This document shows positions 10,241 to 17,668 of a stretch of 24,069 nucleotides of DNA, piece after piece. The DNA is taken from positions 1 to 24,069 of the forward strand of contig DASUNQ010000315.1 in NCBI GenBank assembly GCA_036277075.1, in the 5' to 3' direction. The first letter of the stretch is position 1, and every line of letters starts with the position of its first letter. The notes under the pieces were generated by a model. That model was not told where the DNA came from. It ran no database searches and was given only the letters and a program-made list of their open reading frames with translations. The position numbers and the translations under genes are program-made. The stretch is from DASUNQ01 sp036277075 (GTDB lineage: Bacteria; Acidobacteriota; Thermoanaerobaculia; Multivoradales; UBA5704).

Positions 10241-11197
10241 ATGAGGCTTCCTTACCTGGTGGTCCCGGTCGTCGCGGGCGCGCTCCTCGCCGCCGCCTCG
10301 ATCAGCGGCGCCGCCCCCCCGCAGCAGGAACCCGCCGAGCCGCAGCCGGCGCCCGCGCACGCGGCCACGGCGGCCGCCTACGTGGGCGCCGAGACCTGCG
10401 CCGCCTGCCACGACAGCGAAGCGACGCACCTCGCCGGGACGCCGCACGGCAAGGCCGCCTTTGGGCGCCTCTCGGACCTGGGGTGCGAGACCTGTCACGG
10501 CCCGGGCGCGGCGCACGCCGAGAACCCGGACGACCCGGCGCTCCACCCCCGTGTGGACCGCCTGAGCGTCGCGGCGCAGTCGGCGGTCTGCCGCACCTGC
10601 CACGACGGCGGCCAGCAGATGTTCTGGCAGGGCAGCCGCCATCAGATGCGCGGCCTCTCGTGCATCTCCTGCCACAGCGTCCACGCGCCCAAGACCGAGC
10701 AGGCGCAGCTCAAGACGGCCACCGTCTCCGAGCAGTGCTTCGCCTGCCACAAGGACGTCCGCGCCGAGACCTGGAAGAACTCCCACCATCCGATCCGCGA
10801 GGGGAAGATCTCCTGCTCCGACTGCCACAACCCCCACGGCGCCTCGACACCGAAGCTGATCCGCGCCGTTTCGGTCAACGACCAGTGCTACTCGTGCCAC
10901 GCCGAGAAGCGCGGGCCGTTCCTCTGGGACCACCCGCCGGTGCGCGAGAGCTGCCTCACCTGTCACACGCCGCACGGCTCGAACCACCTCAAGCTCCAGA
11001 AGACATCGGTCCCCTACCTGTGCCAGCAGTGCCACGCCAACACCCGCCACCCCGGGACCCTCTACGACGGCCTGCGCGTGCCGACGCTCGAGGACCCGGC
11101 CCGCGGCAGCAACCGCGTCTTCAACCGGGCCTGTCTGGACTGCCACGCCGCGATCCACGGCAGCAACCATCCGTCCGCGCCGTACCTGGCGCATTAG
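10241..11197 (+). CDS. DmsE/MtrA-family decaheme c-type cytochrome
   Basis: It carries electrons across the periplasm into an outer-membrane porin. The 318-aa product has a Sec signal peptide (about 1-24), a Pro/Ala-rich linker, and ten CxxCH motifs: CAACH, CETCH, CRTCH, CISCH, CFACH, CSDCH, CYSCH, CLTCH, CQQCH and CLDCH. Ten hemes and about 320-330 residues are typical of MtrA, PioA and DmsE. ATG 10241 is chosen because GGAGGAGG lies seven to eight bases upstream and the signal peptide follows directly; the frame extends to a GTG at 10205 without support. The MtrB-like porin gene follows after 10 bp, the standard pairing. No MtrC/OmcA-like surface cytochrome is present in the window. Confidence 0.95.
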   Translation: MRLPYLVVPVVAGALLAAASISGAAPPQQEPAEPQPAPAHAATAAAYVGAETCAACHDSEATHLAGTPHGKAAFGRLSDLGCETCHGPGAAHAENPDDPALHPRVDRLSVAAQSAVCRTCHDGGQQMFWQGSRHQMRGLSCISCHSVHAPKTEQAQLKTATVSEQCFACHKDVRAETWKNSHHPIREGKISCSDCHNPHGASTPKLIRAVSVNDQCYSCHAEKRGPFLWDHPPVRESCLTCHTPHGSNHLKLQKTSVPYLCQQCHANTRHPGTLYDGLRVPTLEDPARGSNRVFNRACLDCHAAIHGSNHPSAPYLAH

Positions 11198-11207
11198 GGA
11201 GGACGCC

Positions 11208-13502
11208 ATGGACGCCCGCACCATCCATGCGCCGGCGGCGGCCGCCGTCCTCGCGGGGGCGCTCTGCCTCGCGGTCGCTGCGCCGGCCGCGGGGCAGGAC
11301 GCCGCGGCGCAGGGGTTCCGCTTCCGCGTGGATCCGCTGGTCTTTACGCTCCTCGAGACCGACGTCGACACCGACTCGGCGAAGTTCGAGGAGTACCGCG
11401 ACCTCGGCAGCGGCTTCCTCGCCTCCCTCGACGTCGAAGGCGAGAGCGCCGACCACAACCGCACCTTCGACTTCGCGGCTTCCCGGATCGGCCGCGAGGA
11501 CGCTCGCTACACCCTCGCCTACGGCCTCTCCGGGCGCTACGAGCTGCGGCTCGACTACAACAAGATCCCCCACCGCTTCGGCAACGGCGGCCGCATGCTC
11601 TGGAGCCGGACCGGCCCCGGCGTCTATGAGATCGCCGACCCGCTGCAGGGGGCAATCCAGGGCGCGGTGCAGCAGCAGTTCACCGCCAACCGCACCGGCG
11701 TCACCTTCGCCTTCCTCGACCAACTGCTCACCCCCTACCTCGCCGCCGCGCAGGAGGTCGATCTGGGGCTGCGGCGCGACCGCACCGCGGCGCGGCTCGA
11801 CCTCGGCAGGATGGGGCGGCTCGCCTGGGGAGTCGAGTACACGCACGAGAACCGCAGCGGCAACCGCCCCTTCGGCGCCTCGTTCGGCTTCAACAACGTC
11901 ACCGAGCTGCCGGAGCCGATCGAGTACGACACCACCGGCGCCGAGCTGGCCGGCGAGTGGAAGGGCGAGCGCGGCGGGGCGCGCTTCGGCGTCCGCCACT
12001 CGGTCTTCGAGAACGACGTCAGCACCCTCGTCTGGGACAACCCGTTCCGCGCCACCGACTCGACCGATGCCAACGCCTACCAGTCGCCGAGCAGCTCGTC
12101 GATCAACGGCGCCGCCCGCGGCTTCGCCGATCTGGCGCCCGACAACCGCTCGAGCGTGGTCTTCGCCGACGGGCGCGCCCGCTTCGCCGGGGACTGGTGG
12201 GCGAGCGGCAGCGCCTCGTACAACGTGATGACCCAGGACGAGCCGCTGCTGCCCTACACCCTCAACAGCGCGATCCGCGGCATCGATCCGCACACCCACG
12301 CCACCTTCGACGCCACGGACCCGGCCAACCTTCCGGTGCGCAACGCCGACACCGAGGTCCAGGTGCTGGCGCTCAACGGCGACGTCGGCACGCGCTTCGG
12401 CGAGGCCGTGTCGCTCGTCTTCCGCTACCGCTACTACGACTACGACAACCGCTCACCGCGCATCGAGTTCCCCGGCTACGTCCGCTTCCACGCGGTGTGG
12501 GAGGAGATCCCGCGCGTCACCGTGCCCTACGCCTACGCCCGCCAGGACCTCGGCTTCGACCTCGACTGGGAGGTCTTCCGCGACAGCAGCCTGGGCCTGG
12601 CCTACCGGCGCCAGACCTGGGACCGCGAGTTCCGCGAGGTGGAGGGCTCGGACGAAGACGTCGTGACCCTGAGCTTCGACACGCGGCCGACCCGCCGGCT
12701 CAACCTGCGGGCGAGCTACGAGATCGCCGACCGCTCGATCGACGGCTATCGGGTCGAGGCGCAGGAGGAGAGCTTCGCCGACCCCGAGGGGACCAACAAC
12801 CAGCCCGGCCTACGCAAGTACGCGCAGGCGGCGCGGGAGTACGACCAGTGGCGGCTGCTCGCCGACTTCTACCCCACCGACGCCTGGACCTTCACCGCCG
12901 GCATCACCGGCCGCGACGAGGAGTACGACGAGAGCGCGCACGGGCTCCTCGCCGACGAGGTGATCCAGTACAACGCCGAGGTCTCCTACGCGCCGGGCGA
13001 GAAGCTCAACTTCTACCTCTTCGGCCACCGCGCCGACCGCGACGTCTTCCAACGCGGCCGGCAGTCGGGCAGCGCTCCCTCGACGCGGCCGATCGACGAC
13101 TGGTCGATCGACTTCGACGAGGTCAACGACACCTGGGGCCTCGGCCTCACCAGCCGCTTCGCCGAAGGCTGGACGGCGGACGTCTCGGGGAACTGGACGG
13201 AGTCCGACGGCTTCGCCGACTTCTTCGCCGTCCCCGGCGGCCTGCCGCTCGGCGCGCGCACGGCGCCGATCGACCTGCCCAACTACGAGGACATCGAGCT
13301 CTTCGCCCTCCAGGGGCGGCTCGACTACCGCATCGCCGAGAACGCCGAGGCGGGGTTCACCTACCGCCACGAGGACTACACGATCGACAGCTTCATCCTG
13401 CAGGACCTGCGGAACTACCTGCCGGGCGCCCTCCTGCTCAACGCCGACAACGGCGACTACCAGGCCGACATGTTCATGCTCGACCTGACCCTGGCGTTCT
13501 GA
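11208..13502 (+). CDS. MtrB/PioB-family outer-membrane beta-barrel protein
   Basis: These large barrels (26 strands in the solved Shewanella complex) sheath the decaheme cytochrome so that electrons can cross the outer membrane. The 764-aa product has a signal peptide (about 1-29), then alternating aromatic and polar strands to the end, a series of R(Y/W).Y.D-type strands, and a C-terminal Phe (DLTLAF), the usual signal for BAM insertion. The length fits the family (about 650-800). There is no cysteine in the mature protein, so the N-terminal CxxC of Shewanella MtrB is absent, as in many non-Shewanella homologues. GGGAGGA precedes the ATG. It is paired with the decaheme gene, with which it should form the transmembrane conduit. 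Confidence 0.92.
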   Translation: MDARTIHAPAAAAVLAGALCLAVAAPAAGQDAAAQGFRFRVDPLVFTLLETDVDTDSAKFEEYRDLGSGFLASLDVEGESADHNRTFDFAASRIGREDARYTLAYGLSGRYELRLDYNKIPHRFGNGGRMLWSRTGPGVYEIADPLQGAIQGAVQQQFTANRTGVTFAFLDQLLTPYLAAAQEVDLGLRRDRTAARLDLGRMGRLAWGVEYTHENRSGNRPFGASFGFNNVTELPEPIEYDTTGAELAGEWKGERGGARFGVRHSVFENDVSTLVWDNPFRATDSTDANAYQSPSSSSINGAARGFADLAPDNRSSVVFADGRARFAGDWWASGSASYNVMTQDEPLLPYTLNSAIRGIDPHTHATFDATDPANLPVRNADTEVQVLALNGDVGTRFGEAVSLVFRYRYYDYDNRSPRIEFPGYVRFHAVWEEIPRVTVPYAYARQDLGFDLDWEVFRDSSLGLAYRRQTWDREFREVEGSDEDVVTLSFDTRPTRRLNLRASYEIADRSIDGYRVEAQEESFADPEGTNNQPGLRKYAQAAREYDQWRLLADFYPTDAWTFTAGITGRDEEYDESAHGLLADEVIQYNAEVSYAPGEKLNFYLFGHRADRDVFQRGRQSGSAPSTRPIDDWSIDFDEVNDTWGLGLTSRFAEGWTADVSGNWTESDGFADFFAVPGGLPLGARTAPIDLPNYEDIELFALQGRLDYRIAENAEAGFTYRHEDYTIDSFILQDLRNYLPGALLLNADNGDYQADMFMLDLTLAF

Positions 13503-13509
13503 CGGTGCC

Positions 13510-14099
13510 GTGACGTCGACCGCCGCCGCCACCCAGCCGGCCCCGTCCTCGCCCCGCCATCTCGCCCTCGCCACCGTTTCGTTTGCCGTCTCCTTCGCCG
13601 CCTGGGGGTTGATCGGCGCGTTCGCGCCGCGCTTCCGCGAGCTCTTCGCGCTCAGCGCCACGCGCACCGCCCTGCTCGTCGCCCTGCCCGTCCTCCTGGG
13701 CGCGGTCGGGCGCCTCCCGGCCGGCATGCTGGCGACCGCTTCGGGGGCCGGCTGGTCTTCGCCGTCCTGCTGCCGCTGGCCGCCGTGCCGGTCTGGCTCG
13801 TGCCGCACGCGGGCAGCTACAGAGAGCTTCTCGCCGCCGCCTTCTGCCTGGGGGTCGCCGGCACCACGTTCCCGGTCGGCATCCGCTACGTCTCGCGCTG
13901 GACGCCGGCAGCGCGCCAGGGGGGCGCGCTCGGCGTCTACGGCCTGGGCAACGTCGGGCAGTCGGCGGTGGTCTTCCTCGGACCGCTGGCGGCGGCGGCG
14001 ATCGGCTGGCAGAGTGTTTTCCGGCTGCCGCGCGTCGTGCTGGAGCGCCGCGGCGACGAGCTGATCGCGGTGGGGATGGAGCTGCGCCCGGAGGCCTGA
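13510..14099 (+). pseudogene. Truncated, frameshifted NarK-like MFS transporter
   Basis: The first frame, from GTG 13510, encodes TM1-2 of an MFS protein and then goes out of frame near 13733. Inserting one G there restores MLADRFGGRLVFAVLL, the loop 2-3 signature of the family. The restored frame continues through FPVGIRYVSRWTP and ALGVYGLGNVGQS, strongly NarK-like, up to IGWQSVFR. The next 24 residues (LPRVVLERRGDELIAVGMELRPEA) are not MFS-like and look like the C-terminus of another protein. Normal members have about 400 aa and 12 helices; only about five helices remain. Two lesions therefore exist, a single-base deletion and a large deletion joining two genes. It lies 7 bp after the porin gene, so nitrate/nitrite transport was probably once part of this locus. 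Confidence 0.8.
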
Positions 14100-14103
14100 G
14101 GCG

Positions 14104-14352
14104 ATGGACGACCCCAGGCGCTTCCCCGCCGCCCGCCGCGGCGCCACCGCGATCGACGGCGCCCTGGCGCTCATCGCCATCCTGCTCGTCGTCCAGATGT
14201 GGCTGCTCACCGCCACCCTCGAGGCCTACCTCGCCGGCCATCGCGAGGGGGTGCTGCCGGCGGCGGTGGCCTCGGCCGTCCTGCTCCTCGCCTGCGCCGG
14301 CCTCTACCTCTTCGTCGACCGCGTCGACCGGGAAGTGCGGCGGGACCGCTAG
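14104..14352 (+). CDS. Small two-helix membrane protein, DUF6755-like
   Basis: The product has 82 aa. It has a basic N-terminus, then hydrophobic helix 1 (about 17-40, IDGALALIAILLVVQMWLL) and helix 2 (about 53-72). The run AIDGALA.IAILLVVQMWLLTATLEA resembles small proteins annotated as DUF6755 from memory; this is not checked. Such proteins often sit beside respiratory quinol or nitrate-related genes. It follows the NarK relic by 4 bp, so it may be what remains of a larger respiratory cluster after the deletion described there. Its function is unknown. Confidence 0.65.
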   Translation: MDDPRRFPAARRGATAIDGALALIAILLVVQMWLLTATLEAYLAGHREGVLPAAVASAVLLLACAGLYLFVDRVDREVRRDR

Positions 14353-14389
14353 GGTACGCACCCGAGAGTCACCAACGGAGGAGAACCCC

Positions 14390-14593
14390 ATGTCCGTGGC
14401 CAAGATCATCGAGATCAGCAGCGACTCCACCGTCAGCTTCGAGGACGCCATCCGCGAAGGCATCCGCCGGGCGGGCAAGACGGTCAAGAACATCAAGCGC
14501 GCCTGGGTCCAGGACCAGCTCGTCAAGATCTCCGGCGACGAGATCACGGTGTTCCGCGTCCACCTCAAGGTCACCTTCGTCGTCGACGAGTAA
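14390..14593 (+). CDS. Dodecin
   Basis: Dodecins form hollow dodecamers that store riboflavin or FMN (or CoA in some bacteria) and buffer free flavin in the cytoplasm. The 67-aa product has the family length and matches throughout: MSVAKIIEISSDSTVSFEDAI at the start, GI.RA.KTVKNIKRAWV in the middle and VHLKVTFVVDE at the end. The Trp in RAWVQDQ is the residue that stacks on the flavin isoalloxazine ring. GGAGGAG lies about seven bases before the ATG. It is a separate small gene after the DUF6755-like gene (37-bp gap) and fits a redox or stress role. Confidence 0.95.
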   Translation: MSVAKIIEISSDSTVSFEDAIREGIRRAGKTVKNIKRAWVQDQLVKISGDEITVFRVHLKVTFVVDE

Positions 14594-14624
14594 TCGCCTC
14601 GCGGCCGCGCGCCCGGCTGCCTGA

Positions 14625-15089
14625 ATGAGCATGGCGACCCGCGCCGGCATCTACGCCAAGGGGTTTGCGGCCTGGCTCGGCTTCGGCGCCGTCGTCGTGG
14701 CGCTCGGTGCGGTGCGCGAGGCGTTGCTGCGGCCGCGCCTCGGCGCCCTCCGCGCCGAGCAGCTCGAGACGATCGTCGCCTCCGCCGCCGTCCTCGCGCT
14801 CATCGTCTGGTTCGTGCGCGCGACGCGCACCACGCGCCGGCAGGCGTTGGTCCTCGGCGTCGCCTGGGTCGTCCTGACCCTACTCTTCGAATTCGGCGTC
14901 TTCCACCTCGCCCTCGGCGTGCCGATGGACGAGCTCCTCGCCGCCTTCGACCTGCCGCACGGGCGGCTCTGGCCGCTGTTCCTGCTGACGCTGTTGGTGG
15001 GGCCGTTGCTAGCTCGCCGGCGCCGCTCCCGGTCTGGCTCGATGGAACAGGACCGCCAGGAGCCCCGCGACGACCAGAAAGACTCCTAG
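14625..15089 (+). CDS. Four-helix membrane protein of unknown function
   Basis: The product has 154 aa with hydrophobic segments at about 17-33, 48-64, 73-92 and 115-130. The N-terminus has a distinctive AGIYAKGFAAW run, and residues after about 131 are a charged tail of Arg, Asp, Glu and Gln. I do not recognise a named family. The tail lies wholly in the 81-bp overlap with the convergent gene and may be read-through sequence gained after loss of an earlier stop. ATG 14631 is an alternative start; neither has a clear RBS. A deleted copy of this gene lies at 5174-5278. Confidence 0.75.
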   Translation: MSMATRAGIYAKGFAAWLGFGAVVVALGAVREALLRPRLGALRAEQLETIVASAAVLALIVWFVRATRTTRRQALVLGVAWVVLTLLFEFGVFHLALGVPMDELLAAFDLPHGRLWPLFLLTLLVGPLLARRRRSRSGSMEQDRQEPRDDQKDS

Positions 15090-15677
15090 GTAACCGACAA
15101 TGCCGATGTTGCGCAGCTGCATGTCGCCGGCCACGACACCGCTCAGACCGGCGAGCGCGAGGACTCCGCTGGCGGTCATCAGCCCACGGATCCATGCGGC
15201 GAGCCGACTGCCGCCGAAGACCGGGGCGGCAAACAACATCGAGAGCGCGAAGAAGACGTCCCAGCCGAGGATGTCGAGAGCGTAGGCGACCGACGGCCAC
15301 TTGAACGACAGGACCAGCGGCAGCCACGACTGCCCGGCGAAGGCGGCCTGGCGGCTCAACGTCAAGATGACGAAGTGCACGCTGCAGGTCACTCCGGCGA
15401 GCAGCCCCATGAAGACGACCGCGGTCAGGCTGAGCGCCTTGGCGTGCGGCGGCGCCCAAGCGTGCACCACCACCATGAGCGCGACCATCGCCGGCGTCAG
15501 GGCGAGGATCAGGACCTCGAGGATCGAGAACATCGGGTCGCCGATCGGTTCCGACGGAGACTCGAGGAACAGGAACCCGACCGCCAGCGTGACCGCATAG
15601 GCCACCCCGAGGACCACGACACCCACCGCCGAGAAGATTCCGAGCCTGCGAGCCGTCGCGCTGAACTCGATCGCCAC
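15009..15677 (-). CDS. Six-helix membrane protein of unknown function
   Basis: The product has 222 aa. About six hydrophobic segments lie near residues 12-36, 50-74, 82-108, 118-150, 162-182 and 190-212. One long loop (SRQAAFAGQSWLPLVLSFKWPSVAYALD, written here by its ends only: SRQ at about 108 and ALD at about 136) carries several aromatic residues and one Lys-Trp pair. No catalytic motif is visible and I cannot name the family. GTG 15677 is chosen because AGGGGG lies seven bases upstream. It is convergent with the four-helix protein gene and overlaps it by 81 bp. Upstream lies the edge of the lower-GC island. Confidence 0.75.
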   Translation of the reverse strand: MAIEFSATARRLGIFSAVGVVVLGVAYAVTLAVGFLFLESPSEPIGDPMFSILEVLILALTPAMVALMVVVHAWAPPHAKALSLTAVVFMGLLAGVTCSVHFVILTLSRQAAFAGQSWLPLVLSFKWPSVAYALDILGWDVFFALSMLFAAPVFGGSRLAAWIRGLMTASGVLALAGLSGVVAGDMQLRNIGIVGYLGVFLVVAGLLAVLFHRARPGAAPAS

Positions 15678-15829
15678 GGTATGCCCCCTAAATTGGTCGA
15701 GTGAGCCTAACCCGCGCGGCGGGCGCTTACGGCTGAGCGTTCAGTAAGGCTATGACGCTTCAGCGGCAGATGGAAAAAGCCGGCTGGCCTCTGCAGGCGT
15801 ATTAGCCGCGCCTTGCGATACCATAGAGT
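15678..15829. other. Boundary of the lower-GC island; weak terminator on the minus strand
   Basis: This 152-bp gap separates the membrane protein from the nuclease-like gene on the same strand. Base composition changes here from the GC-rich background. Reading the minus strand after the nuclease stop, CGGCT (15808-15804) can pair with AGCCG (15785-15781 region) just before a run of five T (15778-15774), a weak intrinsic terminator. No gene is seen. Confidence 0.35.
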
Positions 15830-16591
15830 TCAGGCGAATAGCTCCTGGAATTTGTCCGGGGCGACCTCATGAAGTCGCCGAGCGAACTCGTTTGCGTAGT
15901 ACATATCAGGCCTCACAGGCAGAGAACGTACCCTAATTTGGAATTCAGGCTCCGAGGGATGATGAGGGTCAAAGAGAACAAGACCGAGACCGAAGAGCTG
16001 GCAAAGTGATTCGAGGCGGGAGAGGTCCTCGGCCGACATGGTCTTGGGCATCACGACATACGCTCGCGTGGCGAACAGGCGATAGGCGATAGCTTGCCCA
16101 AAGGCAACCACCGGTTGATACGAATCAATCTTGATCTCGGCTACAACTATCTCCGGTGTGAATTTCACGAGATCGTGTGTGAGGGGACGATAGACTCCCA
16201 CTACGTCCGGCGTGCCCCACTTGCCTTTGATTCCAGCTCCGCCCAGTGGTACTGCCACCGTAGCCTCTTCGAGATCATTCTGTAGATAGTTGGCGAATAC
16301 CTCGTAAAACTCGTCCTCTGTGCGGGGCGCTAACGTCAGAGGCTGTGGAACTGGCAAGCTCGAAGTTGTTGCCGTGGGGACATAGAGACCGCGGCTCGGT
16401 TTAGAGATCTCTCCGGGATACGCGGGGACAAGATAGTTGGCAACCTGTGCCTCAATCGTCGTCCTGTTCGTGGCGTTCGGGTAACGGACCAAAAGGTGCT
16501 CCACAATTTCCTTGAATCGGATACCCTCGGGGTGCGCGAGGATAATCTCCCGAGCGGCCTCTTTGATCTCCCTGGTTCCAAGTATCGCCAT
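15830..16591 (-). CDS. Winged-helix plus PD-(D/E)XK nuclease-like protein
   Basis: The product has 253 aa. Residues 1-72 form a winged-helix domain (REIKEAAREIILAHPEGI, then a second helix and a wing ending SKPSRGLYVPT). Residues about 90-210 look like a PD-(D/E)XK fold: an acidic helix with E.EFYEVFANYL, then GTPDVVGVY, then the strand IVVAEIKID (E-x-K), then a helix QAIAYRLFATRAYVVMP typical of endonuclease-like and RecB-like families. DNA binding and cleavage are therefore plausible, and such proteins occur in restriction or other defence loci, but no partner methylase or helicase is present. GGGGAAGAAG precedes the ATG. Its GC content is clearly lower than that of neighbouring genes, and it sits in a region with gene relics, which suggests horizontal transfer. 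Confidence 0.75.
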   Translation of the reverse strand: MAILGTREIKEAAREIILAHPEGIRFKEIVEHLLVRYPNATNRTTIEAQVANYLVPAYPGEISKPSRGLYVPTATTSSLPVPQPLTLAPRTEDEFYEVFANYLQNDLEEATVAVPLGGAGIKGKWGTPDVVGVYRPLTHDLVKFTPEIVVAEIKIDSYQPVVAFGQAIAYRLFATRAYVVMPKTMSAEDLSRLESLCQLFGLGLVLFDPHHPSEPEFQIRVRSLPVRPDMYYANEFARRLHEVAPDKFQELFA

Positions 16592-16933
16592 CTTCTTCCC
16601 CTCACGCCTGTTCTAGCGAAGAGCGCCTCCGGTTCAGCGGCGGAGCGCAGCGCCGCTTGCTGGCACCGATGGTTGGGCGGCAGGCGGGCATCATTGGCTC
16701 TTCTCGCGCCGAAGCGGCCGCGCCAATATCTGGATCTTGTGCTGCACACCCCGGCTTTCCTCTTGAGCGATGTGGCATGCTCCCATGCGCAGCCTTAGGA
16801 CGAAGTGTAGCAACGCCGCTAGTCCCGTCTCTGCCGGCCCTTCAGGTGACCCGTACACACCACCCCATCCAGCAGGAGTTGAATCTCTCGAAGCTCCTCG
16901 AGGGCGCGCCGGGCCTGCGCTCTCGCTGCGGCC
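16592..16933. other. Intergenic part of the lower-GC island
   Basis: I see no intact gene in these 342 bp. A 7-bp stem with an 8-nt loop (AGCGGCG 16636-16642, CGCCGCT 16651-16657) is followed by GTTGGGC (16672-16678). On the minus strand a protein-like open stretch ends at 16819 with ALEELREIQLLLDGVVC followed by TGHLKGRQRRD; it has no clear start and may be the tail of a decayed gene. The region carries the promoter and RBS of the nuclease-like gene at its left end. Confidence 0.5.
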
Positions 16934-17154
16934 GTGGAGCGGAAAGCGCGAGAGGAGCAGAAAAGGGATCGCGCGCGGAAGGCGCGCGCCGCGGGGACGG
17001 CGCTCGGGGACGGTCGGCGGCCGCTGGAGCAGGAGGGAGAGGTTTTCCGGACCTTCGGCTGTCGGGGCGGTGGCTGCGGGCGGCCGGCTTCGACTTGGGA
17101 CAGGCCTACGAGGTCGAGGTGCGGGCGGGACGGCTGGTCGTCCGAGCGGTCTAG
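16934..17154 (+). pseudogene. SymE-like toxin relic with probable frameshift
   Basis: The 3' part (17047-17151) encodes PDLRLSGRWLRAAGFDLGQ followed by YEVEVRAGRLVVRAV and a stop. This is the AbrB/MazE-like core of the SymE toxin family, which has a LRLSGRWLEEAGF..G..V.VEV..GRLVI pattern. That frame has no start codon nearby. The +1 frame from GTG 16934 encodes a charged N-terminus (MERKAREEQKRDRARK) and reaches the same point. Adding one C near 17047 would join the two into a single product of about 73 aa. I infer a single-base frameshift, or a sequencing error. SymE is an SOS-linked RNA-targeting or nucleoid-acting toxin in E. coli; no antisense antitoxin RNA is evident here. Confidence 0.5.
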
Positions 17155-17158
17155 AAAG

Positions 17159-17182
17159 GCGGGGGGCGTCGCCGCCCCCCGC
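17159..17182 (-). terminator. Perfect 10-bp GC hairpin downstream of the coiled-coil gene
   Basis: GCGGGGGGCG (17159-17168) pairs exactly with CGCCCCCCGC (17173-17182) across a 4-nt loop. It starts 15 bases after the stop of the minus-strand coiled-coil gene and is followed on that strand by CTTTCT, a short T-rich tract. It can also act on transcripts from the left, being palindromic. Confidence 0.6.
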
Positions 17183-17197
17183 GGTGCGCTCAGCGGC

Positions 17198-17584
17198 CTA
17201 CTCGTTGGACTCCGCCGTCCGTGCCGACGTCGGCGCCGGGGCCGGGGTCTCGGGCTTCTTCGCCGTACGGCGCCCGCCGCGCGGCTTGAGGCCGAATTCG
17301 TGGAGCAGCTTGTTCTTGGTGCCGAACTGGCCGCGCAGAGCCGCGTCGGCCTGGGCGCGCAGGTCGACGCCGCGGGCCTCGGCCCGCCGGCGCTTCTCGT
17401 TGGTCTCCCGCAGGCGCGCCGTGTAGATCTCCTGCTGGTTCTCGAGGCCGCGGGTCTCGGCGAGCCAGGCTTCGAGGTCGGTCTGCAGGGGCTCGAGCAG
17501 GGGGATCTCGGGCAGGCGCGCCTTCAGGTTGCTGCTCAGGACGTCCACCGCGGCGATGAGCTCGATCAGGTTGCGGTCCGGCAT
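17198..17584 (-). CDS. Coiled-coil protein with basic tail, unknown function
   Basis: The product has 128 aa. Residues about 5-35 form a first helix (LIELIAAVDVLSSNLKARLP), residues 38-90 a long charged coiled coil rich in Leu, Glu and Arg, then a GTKNKLLHEFGLKPRGGRR motif and a Lys/Pro/Ala-rich tail. The tail resembles those of nucleic-acid-associated structural proteins, but no known domain is evident. It has no signal peptide. ATG 17584 is preferred to ATG 17599 because AAGGAGA sits correctly before it. The upstream ATG 17599 overlaps, as ATGA, the stop of a minus-strand frame that runs through the 21-bp repeat array, so the two could be coupled if that frame is translated. Confidence 0.75.
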   Translation of the reverse strand: MPDRNLIELIAAVDVLSSNLKARLPEIPLLEPLQTDLEAWLAETRGLENQQEIYTARLRETNEKRRRAEARGVDLRAQADAALRGQFGTKNKLLHEFGLKPRGGRRTAKKPETPAPAPTSARTAESNE

Positions 17585-17668
17585 GGGACTCTCCTTCATT
17601 CCAGACGACTGGAGAAGCGCCGGGCGGAGGATTCCGCCGGCGAGGGTGAGACGGAGGCGGCGGCGGGG

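Noticed and set aside
9121..12228. Plus-strand frame of 1035 codons across the cytochrome genes
   Set aside because: It runs antisense to the NapC-type and monoheme genes and out of frame with the decaheme and porin genes, all of which have strong motifs.
15705..16678. GCCTAAC (about 15705-15711) and GTTGGGC (16672-16678) as integron attC ends around the nuclease gene
   Set aside because: Both match the degenerate attC 7-mers, but these occur by chance about once per kilobase, their orientation does not fit one cassette, and no paired L boxes were found.
16657..17154. 165-codon plus-strand ORF ending in the SymE-like segment
   Set aside because: Only the last 35 or so codons look like a protein; the rest crosses the island with changing composition and no RBS at its ATG.
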